Numbered from the stretch's first letter, positions 1 through 5,952 are shown. The stretch: DNA of 5,966 nt from Sphingomonadales bacterium (GCA_025360285.1 JANYCM010000309.1:1-5966), one strand, 5' to 3'. Notes: generated from the letters alone by a model not told the origin. Numbers and translations are program-made.

Positions 1-197
1 CGTTCTTTTATCGCCGGCATGGTGACCAGGGTGAACGTGTGAACTGCGTTCCCACAACGAGCGGGCGGGCGGTGGTCTATACGACGATATGCTGGCTGAC
101 CGCCGATGAACTGACCGCTGCTGGCGGCATCACCATCCATACCGAAGATGATGGCGGCGGTGCCGGCGCGCCCATCGTCGTGAAATTCGCCAATTAG
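1..197 (+). CDS. 3' end of an unrecognised gene, operon partner of the protease
   Basis: An open frame enters from the left edge (first full codon at base 3) and runs 64 codons to a TAG at 195-197. The visible C-terminus contains VPTTSGRAVVYTTICWL, then an acidic glycine-rich stretch (TEDDGGGAGAP), and ends IVVKFAN. I recognise no domain and assign no function. It is treated as real because the frame is open from the window edge, and because its stop overlaps the ribosome-binding site of the next gene, the usual arrangement of cotranscribed genes. There is no membrane segment in the visible part. Two cysteines (residues 15 and 30 of the visible part) would be compatible with an exported protein, but this is weak. 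The start and most of the protein lie outside the window. Confidence 0.6.
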   Translation, partial: FFYRRHGDQGERVNCVPTTSGRAVVYTTICWLTADELTAAGGITIHTEDDGGGAGAPIVVKFAN

Positions 198-201
198 GAG
201 A
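196..201 (+). promoter_or_regulatory. Ribosome-binding site overlapping the upstream stop codon
   Basis: AGGAGA lies 7 bases before the ATG at 209 and shares its first two bases with the TAG (195-197) of the upstream gene. This fixes the protease start and suggests translational coupling of the two genes. Confidence 0.75.
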
Positions 202-208
202 AGAGCTT

Positions 209-1543
209 ATGACATCGCGCGCGCTGCCAGGCCTGGTGATGCTCGCCGCCGTCTGGGTCGCAGCCGATGCGGGTTCGGCTTCGGCCGAACTTGTCGCGAT
301 CCAGTCCGAACGGGGTTTCGGTGTGGGCATGGCCGTGCGCCATAATGAGCGATGCTATGTTCTGACCCCCGCACACGTCGCCGGCGGCAATATCACCCGG
401 ATTACCGGCGCGGGACGGTCGAGCGCTCCAGGCCAAGTCATAAAGGACTTCAGCAGCAGTGGCAAAGATGGCGGCGGCATTTCCGTTGATTTGACAATTA
501 TCGAAGTTCCGTCGGGTGCAAATTTTACGTGCAGCGAACCATTGCCTTCAATTCGTGATGTCGTGAACGAACTGCAAAATCCCGATACGGTGCTGGTGAA
601 ACATTTGACTGCGGCCTCATCGGTTGCCACCGCACAGTATTTCATATCTTCTGTTGAAACCGAAAGACTTCAACTGAAAATTTTTCAGACTAATGTTAAA
701 AAAGGCCAGGTAACTGTCAAAGGCGACAGCGGCAGCATCGTTTATCAAAACAAGATACCCGTGGCGATGGTGCTGAGCACAGAAGGCAATGATGGCAAGG
801 GCGCCGGCATTACGACCGCCTTGCGATTTGACGTTATCAACAAGCTGGTGGAGAATTATTTCCTGGCGTTACAGGGCAACAAGAAAATCGCACAAATATC
901 AAAGATAAACATCGAATATAATCCCGTTAAGGTACTGAACAATCCCTTTTATAAATTGGGCGAAGTTGATGGCGTCACGATGGCCGCCCAACAGGGGGTG
1001 ATCGGGCAGCGCCTTACGGAGGAAATTGCCCGGACCAAACTTTTTGAAGCGACTTATGGACCGAACGACCGGGGGCCCTACCCCTCCCAGGTTTTCTCGA
1101 CAAAGGTATCGATCGCGCCCGAAAACAGCCTGAGCGTCGCACAATGTTCATATTTGCCGCAAGGTGCCAAAGAAGTCCAGGTCCAGAAAATCGATGCGAA
1201 CGGCAACTGCCCCAACAATTGGACCCGATCGATCAAAGTTGGCTATGCCTTTGAAATTGAAGTCATGCTGAGCGACCGACTCAGCGGCAAGGACTTTGTC
1301 CAAAAAGATGCCTTCCAACAGGGGATTGATTATAATTTTCAATCCATCGTAGCCAATGTAAACACCGTCATTGCAGCCCATACTTGTGTTCTGGCCAAAC
1401 AAGCCCTGAAAGAAGATGGCAATCCGAAGTTGAAGATCAACCGCGGCGACAGTCTCTTCGGCGCGCTGCTGCTGTTGCCGGTGAATCTCATTGGCGCCAT
1501 GGCAAAAAGCGAAAATGCGACGTCAAACAAGCCTTTGTGCTGA
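209..1543 (+). CDS. Secreted trypsin-like serine protease with an unassigned C-terminal half
   Basis: The 444-residue product starts with a Sec-type signal peptide: Arg-4, a hydrophobic core at about 7-19, and an Ala-Ser-Ala cleavage site at 24-26. It is therefore probably periplasmic or secreted. The mature N-terminal half (about 27-220) carries a chymotrypsin-fold triad in the right order and context: His-56 in LTPAHVAGG, Asp-94 in ISVDLTIIEV and Ser-174 in KGDSGSIVY. This predicts an active S1-type endopeptidase, probably of the broad trypsin-like peptidase class. The substrate is unknown. Residues 221-444 match nothing I recognise. They contain cysteines at 313, 334 and 393, a hydrophobic stretch at about 416-431, and a cysteine as the last residue. 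The gene is AT-rich with many AAA and AAT codons, unlike kup and ald, which suggests acquisition by transfer. It ends with tandem stops (TGA TAG). The start is fixed by AGGAGA 7 bases upstream. The protease call is firm; the biological role is not. Confidence 0.88.
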   Translation: MTSRALPGLVMLAAVWVAADAGSASAELVAIQSERGFGVGMAVRHNERCYVLTPAHVAGGNITRITGAGRSSAPGQVIKDFSSSGKDGGGISVDLTIIEVPSGANFTCSEPLPSIRDVVNELQNPDTVLVKHLTAASSVATAQYFISSVETERLQLKIFQTNVKKGQVTVKGDSGSIVYQNKIPVAMVLSTEGNDGKGAGITTALRFDVINKLVENYFLALQGNKKIAQISKINIEYNPVKVLNNPFYKLGEVDGVTMAAQQGVIGQRLTEEIARTKLFEATYGPNDRGPYPSQVFSTKVSIAPENSLSVAQCSYLPQGAKEVQVQKIDANGNCPNNWTRSIKVGYAFEIEVMLSDRLSGKDFVQKDAFQQGIDYNFQSIVANVNTVIAAHTCVLAKQALKEDGNPKLKINRGDSLFGALLLLPVNLIGAMAKSENATSNKPLC

Positions 1544-1566
1544 TAGCGAATGAGGGCTGAATCGCC

Positions 1567-1854
1567 CTAATCCACCCCCACCGCCCCCAGCCGAAACCCC
1601 AGCGCCCGCATCACCTCCATCACGGTCGCCAGGCTCGGGTTACCTTTCGCGTCCAGCGCGCCGTACAGCGAGCCACGGCTCAGGCCGGCGTCGCGGGCGA
1701 TGCGGGTCATGCCGCGGGCGCGGGCGACCTGGCCCAGGGCATGGGCGGCATAGGCGGCGCTGCCCGAGGCCAGGGCTGCGTCGAGATAGGCGACCGCGAC
1801 GGCATCCTCGGTAAGGTGGTCGGTGATGATGGGGTCGGGCGTATCGTCGGTCAT
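1567..1854 (-). CDS. XRE-family antidote-like DNA-binding protein, apparently without a toxin
   Basis: This 95-residue protein resembles the 'probable addiction module antidote protein' family (HigA-like, COG3636 type). An acidic N-terminus is followed by AVAYLDAALASG and by a C-terminal helix-turn-helix. The helix region runs about 43-88: ARARGMTRIARDAGLSRGSL, then ALDAKGNPSLATVMEVMRALGFRL. The pattern of R-x-x-G-L-S-R, L-Y-x-A-L and G-N-P is characteristic. Family members normally neutralise a RelE/ParE-like toxin encoded just upstream and repress their own promoter. Here the 242 bases upstream are too short for a usual toxin gene, and the next gene downstream is the convergent protease. 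The ATG at 1854 was chosen because GGAG lies 9 bases before it; the frame also reaches a TTG at 1881 with no such support. It is likely an autoregulator or solitary antitoxin, possibly acting on a toxin elsewhere. Family call good, function inferred. Confidence 0.82.
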   Translation of the reverse strand: MTDDTPDPIITDHLTEDAVAVAYLDAALASGSAAYAAHALGQVARARGMTRIARDAGLSRGSLYGALDAKGNPSLATVMEVMRALGFRLGAVGVD

Positions 1855-1863
1855 GGTTCGCCA

Positions 1864-1867
1864 CTCC
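1864..1867 (-). promoter_or_regulatory. Ribosome-binding site deciding the antidote start
   Basis: On the minus strand GGAG stands 9 bases before the ATG at 1854. The in-frame TTG at 1881 lies upstream of this site and so cannot be served by it. Confidence 0.55.
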
Positions 1868-1904
1868 GTTGTTGCGGCCAAGGCTGGCCCGGACGACGAT
1901 CACC

Positions 1905-1922
1905 TGTCTCCCACAGGAGACA
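1905..1922 (-). promoter_or_regulatory. Perfect palindromic operator of the antidote gene
   Basis: TGTCTCC-CACA-GGAGACA is an exact 7-base inverted repeat with a 4-base centre, ending 50 bases before the antidote ATG. The size and shape suit a dimeric helix-turn-helix repressor. It sits in the promoter of an XRE-type gene, so autorepression is the natural reading. Binding itself is inferred. Confidence 0.6.
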
Positions 1923-1933
1923 ATTCGCGTCAA
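1905..1933 (-). promoter_or_regulatory. Candidate promoter of the antidote gene, overlapped by the operator
   Basis: On the minus strand TTGACG (1928-1933, five of six matches to the -35 consensus) is followed after 17 bases by GAGACA (1905-1910), a poor -10. The dyad fills the spacer and covers the -10, so a bound repressor would block polymerase. The -10 is weak, and the call rests mainly on the -35, the spacing and the operator. Confidence 0.4.
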
Positions 1934-2041
1934 AGACCGCCGCAGCCGCACCCGCCCGCGATCCCGCCACGCCCGGTGCCGAGCCGGCCAGACTACCCCC
2001 ACACCCGGCGGCGATACCCGCCGCAACCGACGGCGATCCGG

Positions 2042-2096
2042 AAAAACGCCCGAAAAACCCCGTAAAATCCTGTAATTTCAGTGGTTTGACGAAAAA
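2042..2096. other. Phased A-tracts in the gap downstream of kup
   Basis: Short A runs at 2042-2046, 2053-2057 and 2064-2067 are spaced about one helical turn apart. An AATTT block at 2074-2078 continues the phase, and a further A5 run follows at 2092-2096. Phased A-tracts of this sort bend DNA. On the minus strand they read as T runs just after the kup stop and might help termination, but no GC-rich stem precedes them. The rest of the 1855-2096 gap holds only the operator, promoter and ribosome-binding site listed separately. Confidence 0.4.
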
Positions 2097-4001
2097 TCAA
2101 ATCTCGACCTGGCTGCCCAGTTCGACGACGCGGTTGGTGGGCAGCTTGAAGAAGTCCATGGCGCTTTCGGCGTTGCGCATCATCCAGCTAAACAGATGTT
2201 CGCGCCACAGCGCCATGCCCGGCCGGTCACTGGCCAACAGCGTCTGGCGGGACAGGAAGAAGCTGGTTTCCATCATTTTCAGCTTCGGGCCGCAGTTTTC
2301 GACCTTTTTCAGGATCGCCGGAATGTCGATTTCCTGCATGAATCCATAGCGGATCAGGATGCGGTAGAAGTTCGATCCCAGGTCCCGCACCCCGATGCGA
2401 TCCTCGTCGGAGACATAGGGGATTTCCTCGATGACCACCGTCAGGATCATGATGCGGTCATGCAACACCTTGTTATGTTTCAAATTATGCAACAGGGCAT
2501 GGGGCACGCCGGTGGGTGATGTCGTCATGAACACCGCGGTGCCGGCGACGCGCGTCGCGGCGCTGGCGGCGGATTTGATGAACACATCCATCGGCATGGC
2601 GCTTTCGCGCAGCCGTTCCATCATCAGGCCGCGGCCCTTGGCCCAGGTCGTCAGGAAGGTGAAACCCACGGCGCCGATCAGCAGCGGGAACCAGCCGCCA
2701 TCGACGATCTTGGTCAGGTTGGAGGCGAAATACGCCGTGTCGATCGTCAGGAACACCGCCGCCGAGGCGAACACCAGCCAACGATTCCAGCGCCATACCG
2801 TCAATTCCAGCATGGTCATCATCAACGTGGTGATCAGCATCGTGCCGGTAACGGCAATGCCATAGGCCGACGCCAGGTTGCTCGACGATTTGAAGCCCAG
2901 CACCAGCATGATGACAAAGGCCATCAGCACCCAGTTGACGATGGGAATATAGATCTGCCCGGCGGCCGATGCCGAGGTGTGGGTGATCTTCATGCGCGGC
3001 AGCAGGCCGAGCTGCACCGCCTGCTGCGTCACCGAGAAAGCGCCCGAAATCACCGCCTGGCTGGCGATCACCGTCGCCATGGTGGCGAGCACCACCAGCG
3101 GCAGGCGCAGGTTTTCGGGGACCATGAGGAAGAACGGGTTTTCAATGGCTTGCGGGTTCTGGAGCAACAGCGCCGACTGGCCGAAATAGTTCAAGAGCAG
3201 CGCCGGCATGACGAAATACAGCCAGGAAATCTGGATCGGGCGCCGGCCGAAATGCCCCATATCGGCATAGAGCGCCTCCGCCCCGGTCACCGACAGCACG
3301 ACGGAGCCAAGGGCGAGGAACGCCAGCATCGGATCATGCGCCAGAAAGCGCACCGCCCAGACCGGATTGACCGCCTGGAGCACATCGGGCCGGTGGATCA
3401 ACTGGTTAATTCCCATGGCGGAAATCACCACGAAATACACCAGCATGATCGGCGCGAACAACGCCCCGACCTTGGCAGAACCCCGCGCCTGAAGCAGGAA
3501 CAGCCCGATCAATATGGCGATGGCCGCCGGCAGCACCAGATTCGCCATGCGCGCATCGACAACGATGAGCCCCTCCACCGCCGACAGCACCGACACCGCC
3601 GGGGTGATGATCGCATCGCCAAAAAACAGCCCGGTGGCGAGAATGCCCAGCAGGGTGAGCCAGCGCGCCCGTTCATTGCCGGGGGACAGGCGTGAAATCA
3701 GCGCCAGCAGCGCCAGGCTGCCGCCTTCGCCGCGGTTATCGGCGCGCAGGATGAGCAGCACATATTTGACCGTGACGATCAACGTCATGGTCCAGAACAC
3801 CAGGCTCATGATGCCGAAAATATGAAGCGAATCAACGACAAGCTTGTGATGGCCGGTGAAGGATTCCTTCAGCGCATATAGGGGGCTGGTGCCGATGTCG
3901 CCGAACACCACGCCGATGGCACCCATGGCCAGCCGCGTCGTGCCCTGCGGCGCATGGGGTTGATAGCCGCTGGTTGTCGCCGCCGCACTGTCGCCCGACA
4001 T
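2097..4001 (-). CDS. kup: Kup family low-affinity potassium uptake permease
   Basis: The 634-residue product is an inner-membrane K+/H+ symporter of the Kup/HAK/KT family and looks complete. The family signature GVVFGDIGTSPLYA is at 30-43. FFGDAIITPA follows at 126-135, GAEALYADMGHFG at 240-252, and SNLASAYGIAVTGTM at 374-388. About twelve hydrophobic segments span roughly 24-455. A cytoplasmic C-terminal domain contains HNLKHNKVLHDR (505-516) and METSFF (577-582) and ends VELGSQVEI. Residues corresponding to those needed for transport in E. coli Kup (Asp-23, Glu-116, Glu-229) appear as Asp-35, Asp-129 and Glu-242; the second is a conservative change. The ATG at 4001 gives normal length and has AGAAG 5 bases upstream. 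The frame also extends to a TTG at 4073, but the added residues do not resemble the family. The gene is divergent from ald and shares its 136-base control region. It lies upstream of the antidote gene on the same strand, separated by 242 bases and a separate promoter. Confidence 0.97.
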   Translation of the reverse strand: MSGDSAAATTSGYQPHAPQGTTRLAMGAIGVVFGDIGTSPLYALKESFTGHHKLVVDSLHIFGIMSLVFWTMTLIVTVKYVLLILRADNRGEGGSLALLALISRLSPGNERARWLTLLGILATGLFFGDAIITPAVSVLSAVEGLIVVDARMANLVLPAAIAILIGLFLLQARGSAKVGALFAPIMLVYFVVISAMGINQLIHRPDVLQAVNPVWAVRFLAHDPMLAFLALGSVVLSVTGAEALYADMGHFGRRPIQISWLYFVMPALLLNYFGQSALLLQNPQAIENPFFLMVPENLRLPLVVLATMATVIASQAVISGAFSVTQQAVQLGLLPRMKITHTSASAAGQIYIPIVNWVLMAFVIMLVLGFKSSSNLASAYGIAVTGTMLITTLMMTMLELTVWRWNRWLVFASAAVFLTIDTAYFASNLTKIVDGGWFPLLIGAVGFTFLTTWAKGRGLMMERLRESAMPMDVFIKSAASAATRVAGTAVFMTTSPTGVPHALLHNLKHNKVLHDRIMILTVVIEEIPYVSDEDRIGVRDLGSNFYRILIRYGFMQEIDIPAILKKVENCGPKLKMMETSFFLSRQTLLASDRPGMALWREHLFSWMMRNAESAMDFFKLPTNRVVELGSQVEI

Positions 4002-4035
4002 TGTCACTTCTGTCCCCAAACCCAGCGCGCGGCGC

Positions 4036-4087
4036 GGTAACACAGGCATGGCAATGCTGCAATGCAGCGGCAATGTTTCCTGTTACC
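4036..4087. promoter_or_regulatory. Nested dyad between kup and ald, candidate regulator-binding region
   Basis: An outer inverted repeat, GGTAACA (4036-4042) and TGTTACC (4081-4087), encloses an inner palindrome, GCTGCAATGCAGC (4056-4068). Both are centred at 4061.5-4062. GGCATG-like sequence flanks the centre, and an exact direct repeat GGCAATG occurs at 4050-4056 and 4069-4075. The region lies 50 bases before ald and 34 bases before kup and could control either or both. An Lrp/AsnC-type regulator would fit, since such proteins often control alanine dehydrogenase genes, but no regulator gene is present here. The repeats are seen; the binding role is inferred. Confidence 0.5.
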
Positions 4088-4095
4088 CACGGCCT

Positions 4096-4122
4096 TGAAC
4101 CGCTAATGTGGCCGCTGGTTCA
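4096..4122 (+). promoter_or_regulatory. Second inverted repeat next to the ald ribosome-binding site
   Basis: TGAACC (4096-4101) and GGTTCA (4117-4122) form an exact 6-base inverted repeat with a 15-base spacer, just before the GGGAGG of ald. It could be a further operator half-site pair or a weak leader hairpin. No convincing ald -35/-10 pair was found, so its position relative to the transcript start is unknown. Confidence 0.3.
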
Positions 4123-4126
4123 TTGT

Positions 4127-4132
4127 GGGAGG
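4127..4132 (+). promoter_or_regulatory. Ribosome-binding site fixing the ald start
   Basis: GGGAGG stands 5 bases before the ATG at 4138, where the product begins MLVGVPREIK as family members do. The in-frame GTG at 4108 lies upstream of this site and is not supported. Confidence 0.8.
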
Positions 4133-4137
4133 TTGCG

Positions 4138-5235
4138 ATGCTTGTCGGCGTGCCGCGCGAAATCAAGGTGCATGAATATCGCGTCGGGTTGACTCCGCCC
4201 TCGGTCGCCGAGCTGACGGCGCGCGGCCATAAGGTGCTGGTCGAAACCGGCGCCGGGGCGGGGATTGATTTCACCGATGGCGATTATGTCGCCGCCGGCG
4301 CCCGCATCGCCCCGGATGCCGCTTCCGTGTTCGCCGCCGCCGACATGATCGTCAAGGTGAAGGAACCGCAGCTGCACGAATGCGCCTGGCTGCGCCCCGG
4401 CCAGACGTTGTTCACCTATCTCCACCTCGCTGCTGACAAGCCCCAGGCCGAGGCGCTGCTGGCCAGCCACGCCATTTGCATCGCCTATGAAACCGTCACC
4501 GATGCGCGCGGCGGGCTGCCACTGCTGCGGCCGATGTCGGAGGTGGCCGGGCGCATGGCGGTGCAGGTCGGTGCGCATTATCTGGAGAAGGAACAGGGCG
4601 GCCGCGGCATCTTGCTGGGCGGCGTGCCCGGTGTGGCGCCAGGCCGGGTGGCCATATTGGGCGGCGGTGTGTCGGGGGTGAATGCCGCGCAAATGGCGGT
4701 GGGCCTGCGCGCCGATGTGACGATCTATGACATTTCAACGGCGCGGCTGGCCGAAATCGACGACATGTTCGACGGCCGGGTGAAGACTGCCTTTTCCTCG
4801 CGCGCTGCCATCGCCGCGGCTATCGCCCGCGCCCATGTCGTCATCGGCGCCGTGCTGATTCCGGGTGCGGCAGCGCCGAAGCTGGTCAACCGCGACATGC
4901 TCAAGCTGATGAAGCGCGGCTCGGTGCTGGTCGATATCGCCATCGACCAGGGTGGCTGTTTTGAAACCAGCCGGGCGACGACGCACGCTGACCCTGTCTA
5001 TGTCATTGACGGCATTATCCATTATTGCGTCGCCAACATGCCGGGCGCGGTGGCGCGCACCTCCACCTTTGCGCTCAACAATGCGACGTTGCCGTTCGTG
5101 CTGCGGTTGGCCGACATGGGTGCCGACAGGGCCATGGCCGCCGACCCGCACCTGGCGGCCGGGCTGAATGTCGCCGCCGGCCATATCCGCCACAAAGCGG
5201 TTGCCGAGGCGTTGGGGCTGATGTTCGTGGCGTAA
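4138..5235 (+). CDS. ald: Alanine dehydrogenase (NAD-dependent)
   Basis: The 365-residue cytoplasmic enzyme catalyses reversible oxidative deamination of L-alanine to pyruvate and ammonium with NAD+. It links alanine catabolism to central metabolism. The sequence follows the family from end to end: VGVPREIKVHEYRVGLTP at the N-terminus, IVKVKEPQ, FTYLHLA, AYETVTDARGGLPLL, PMSEVAGRMA, and a C-terminal ADPHLAAGLNVAAGH. Substrate and catalytic residues are in place at the usual numbers: Arg-15, Lys-75, His-96 and Asp-270 (in DIAIDQGGCFE). The nucleotide-binding loop GGGVSG is at 175-180, and Asp-198 follows at the end of the second strand, as expected for NAD rather than NADP. Length is close to the usual 370 or so, with no truncation. 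The gene is divergent from kup and convergent with the membrane protein gene at 5277. The repeats upstream suggest regulation at the shared control region. Confidence 0.97.
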   Translation: MLVGVPREIKVHEYRVGLTPPSVAELTARGHKVLVETGAGAGIDFTDGDYVAAGARIAPDAASVFAAADMIVKVKEPQLHECAWLRPGQTLFTYLHLAADKPQAEALLASHAICIAYETVTDARGGLPLLRPMSEVAGRMAVQVGAHYLEKEQGGRGILLGGVPGVAPGRVAILGGGVSGVNAAQMAVGLRADVTIYDISTARLAEIDDMFDGRVKTAFSSRAAIAAAIARAHVVIGAVLIPGAAAPKLVNRDMLKLMKRGSVLVDIAIDQGGCFETSRATTHADPVYVIDGIIHYCVANMPGAVARTSTFALNNATLPFVLRLADMGADRAMAADPHLAAGLNVAAGHIRHKAVAEALGLMFVA

Positions 5236-5243
5236 AGCCTAGA

Positions 5244-5285
5244 CAGCCCCTGCCGTCAGGCAAACAGCCCCCGCCGTCAGGCAAA
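5244..5285. repeat. 21-base tandem duplication between convergent genes
   Basis: Two copies of a 21-base unit lie head to tail (5244-5264 and 5265-5285), differing at one base (T at 5251, C at 5272). A partial third copy, CAGCC, follows at 5286-5290. The unit begins CAGCCCC and ends GTCAGGCAAA. On the minus strand it contains the last codons and TGA stop of the membrane protein gene, so the second stop lies seven codons beyond the first in the same frame. Each unit also holds a short GCC-GTCA-GGC dyad, too weak to call a terminator. Confidence 0.8.
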
Positions 5286-5804
5286 CAGCCAATGCCCGAG
5301 CAGGCGGCCGAACGGGAAGGTGAAGAAGCCGGCGACGAGCAGCGCACCGACGACCAGCCCGCGCACGGCGCGGCGGTGCTTGACGACATTGTGCTGCCGC
5401 GCCCGGATGATGATCAGCGGGACGTTGAGCAGCGTCCACAGCGAGATGATGTGTATGACGCTGAAATTGCCATTGTTGGAAAAACGGATGGCAAAGCTGA
5501 TCAGCGCCGTACCGGCCATCGCCGCCACCCAGACATAGCCGAGCACCCGGTGCCGGCGATCACCCTTGCGGCGCAGCAGCATCACCGGCGTCAGCGCCAG
5601 CGCCAGCATGATCGTTGCCAGATGCGGCCAGATGACCAGCGGCAGCCGCGGCCAATCCGCCATGCCGCGCAGCAGCGCCGCGATGACAAAGCCCAGCAGG
5701 ATCGCCGACAGCAGCGCCAGCAGCCGATCGGGCAGCAGCCTGTCGAACAGCCCGCCGATGCCGCCTGTGCGCGTTGTTGTGCCTGCCGTGCCCGCTGTCG
5801 CCAT
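5277..5804 (-). CDS. Small polytopic membrane protein, DUF2306-like
   Basis: From the ATG at 5804 the product has 175 residues with about five hydrophobic segments, at roughly 28-45, 57-77, 88-106, 114-133 and 148-166. It is therefore probably in the inner membrane. The layout resembles the uncharacterised DUF2306 family: His-61 at the start of a membrane helix (WPHLATIMLALALTP), a basic loop RRKGDRRHRVLGY (78-90), His-118 in SVIHIISLW, and VKHRRAVRG (141-149) before the last helix. Conserved membrane histidines of this kind can bind metal or haem, but no such role is shown. The frame stays open up to the window edge (ATG at 5966), but the extra residues are low-complexity and unlike the family. 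They also cross a hairpin and a probable divergent gene start, so 5804 is preferred. Its ribosome-binding site is poor (AAGGGG about 13 bases away). The stop lies in a tandem repeat and converges on ald. Confidence 0.7.
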   Translation of the reverse strand: MATAGTAGTTTRTGGIGGLFDRLLPDRLLALLSAILLGFVIAALLRGMADWPRLPLVIWPHLATIMLALALTPVMLLRRKGDRRHRVLGYVWVAAMAGTALISFAIRFSNNGNFSVIHIISLWTLLNVPLIIIRARQHNVVKHRRAVRGLVVGALLVAGFFTFPFGRLLGHWLFA

Positions 5805-5830
5805 CGTCAACCCCAACCCCTTGCCACCAC

Positions 5831-5857
5831 AGCCAGCTTGCCCGAGCCGAGCTGGCT
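5831..5857. other. Eight-base hairpin in the second divergent intergenic region
   Basis: AGCCAGCT (5831-5838) and AGCTGGCT (5850-5857) form a perfect 8-base stem with an 11-base loop. No T run follows on either strand, so it is not a typical intrinsic terminator. It lies 26 bases before the membrane protein start and could be a leader structure or an operator. Confidence 0.45.
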
Positions 5858-5940
5858 TGTCATCCTGTAGCTTCGAGCACGCGGGAACCGGCGGCGGTAC
5901 CCCGTGTTTCGACGGTGCCGGCGTGCCGGCAGTCAACAAC

Positions 5941-5945
5941 AGGAG
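5941..5945 (+). promoter_or_regulatory. Ribosome-binding site of a gene leaving the window
   Basis: AGGAG stands 7 bases before the ATG at 5953, which is near-ideal spacing. It is the main evidence for the truncated gene at the right edge. Confidence 0.55.
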
Positions 5946-5952
5946 CGGGCTT

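Noticed and set aside
1553..1568. AGGGC/GCCCT stem between the protease and antidote genes as a bidirectional terminator
   Set aside because: The stem has only five pairs, overlaps the antidote stop codon and is followed by no T run on either strand.
1852..1881. Longer antidote start at the TTG at 1881
   Set aside because: It has no ribosome-binding site. The ATG at 1854 has GGAG at 9 bases and gives the usual family length.
2006..2023. CGGCGG/CCGCCG inverted repeat in the gap upstream of the antidote
   Set aside because: Short GC-only repeats are common by chance in DNA of this composition, and nothing nearby gives it a role.
1855..2096. A hidden toxin gene upstream of the antidote
   Set aside because: The gap is shorter than a typical toxin gene. 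The open minus-strand frame crossing it is arginine/proline-rich, runs on out of frame through the antidote gene, and resembles no toxin.
2979..3695. Long plus-strand open frame opposite kup
   Set aside because: It is rich in Arg, His and Gln, as expected of an antisense shadow in high-GC DNA, and kup is certain.
4002..4073. Longer kup start at the TTG at 4073 or the ATG at 4049
   Set aside because: Neither has a ribosome-binding site, and the added residues would be translated from the nested dyad.
4108..4137. Longer ald start at the GTG at 4108
   Set aside because: GGGAGG and the family N-terminus both support the ATG at 4138.
5244..5290. Repeat units as a CRISPR array
   Set aside because: The two copies are directly adjacent with no spacers.
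5025..5870. Long plus-strand open frame over the ald end and the membrane protein gene
   Set aside because: It has low-complexity Arg/Gln/Pro composition and overlaps two better supported genes.
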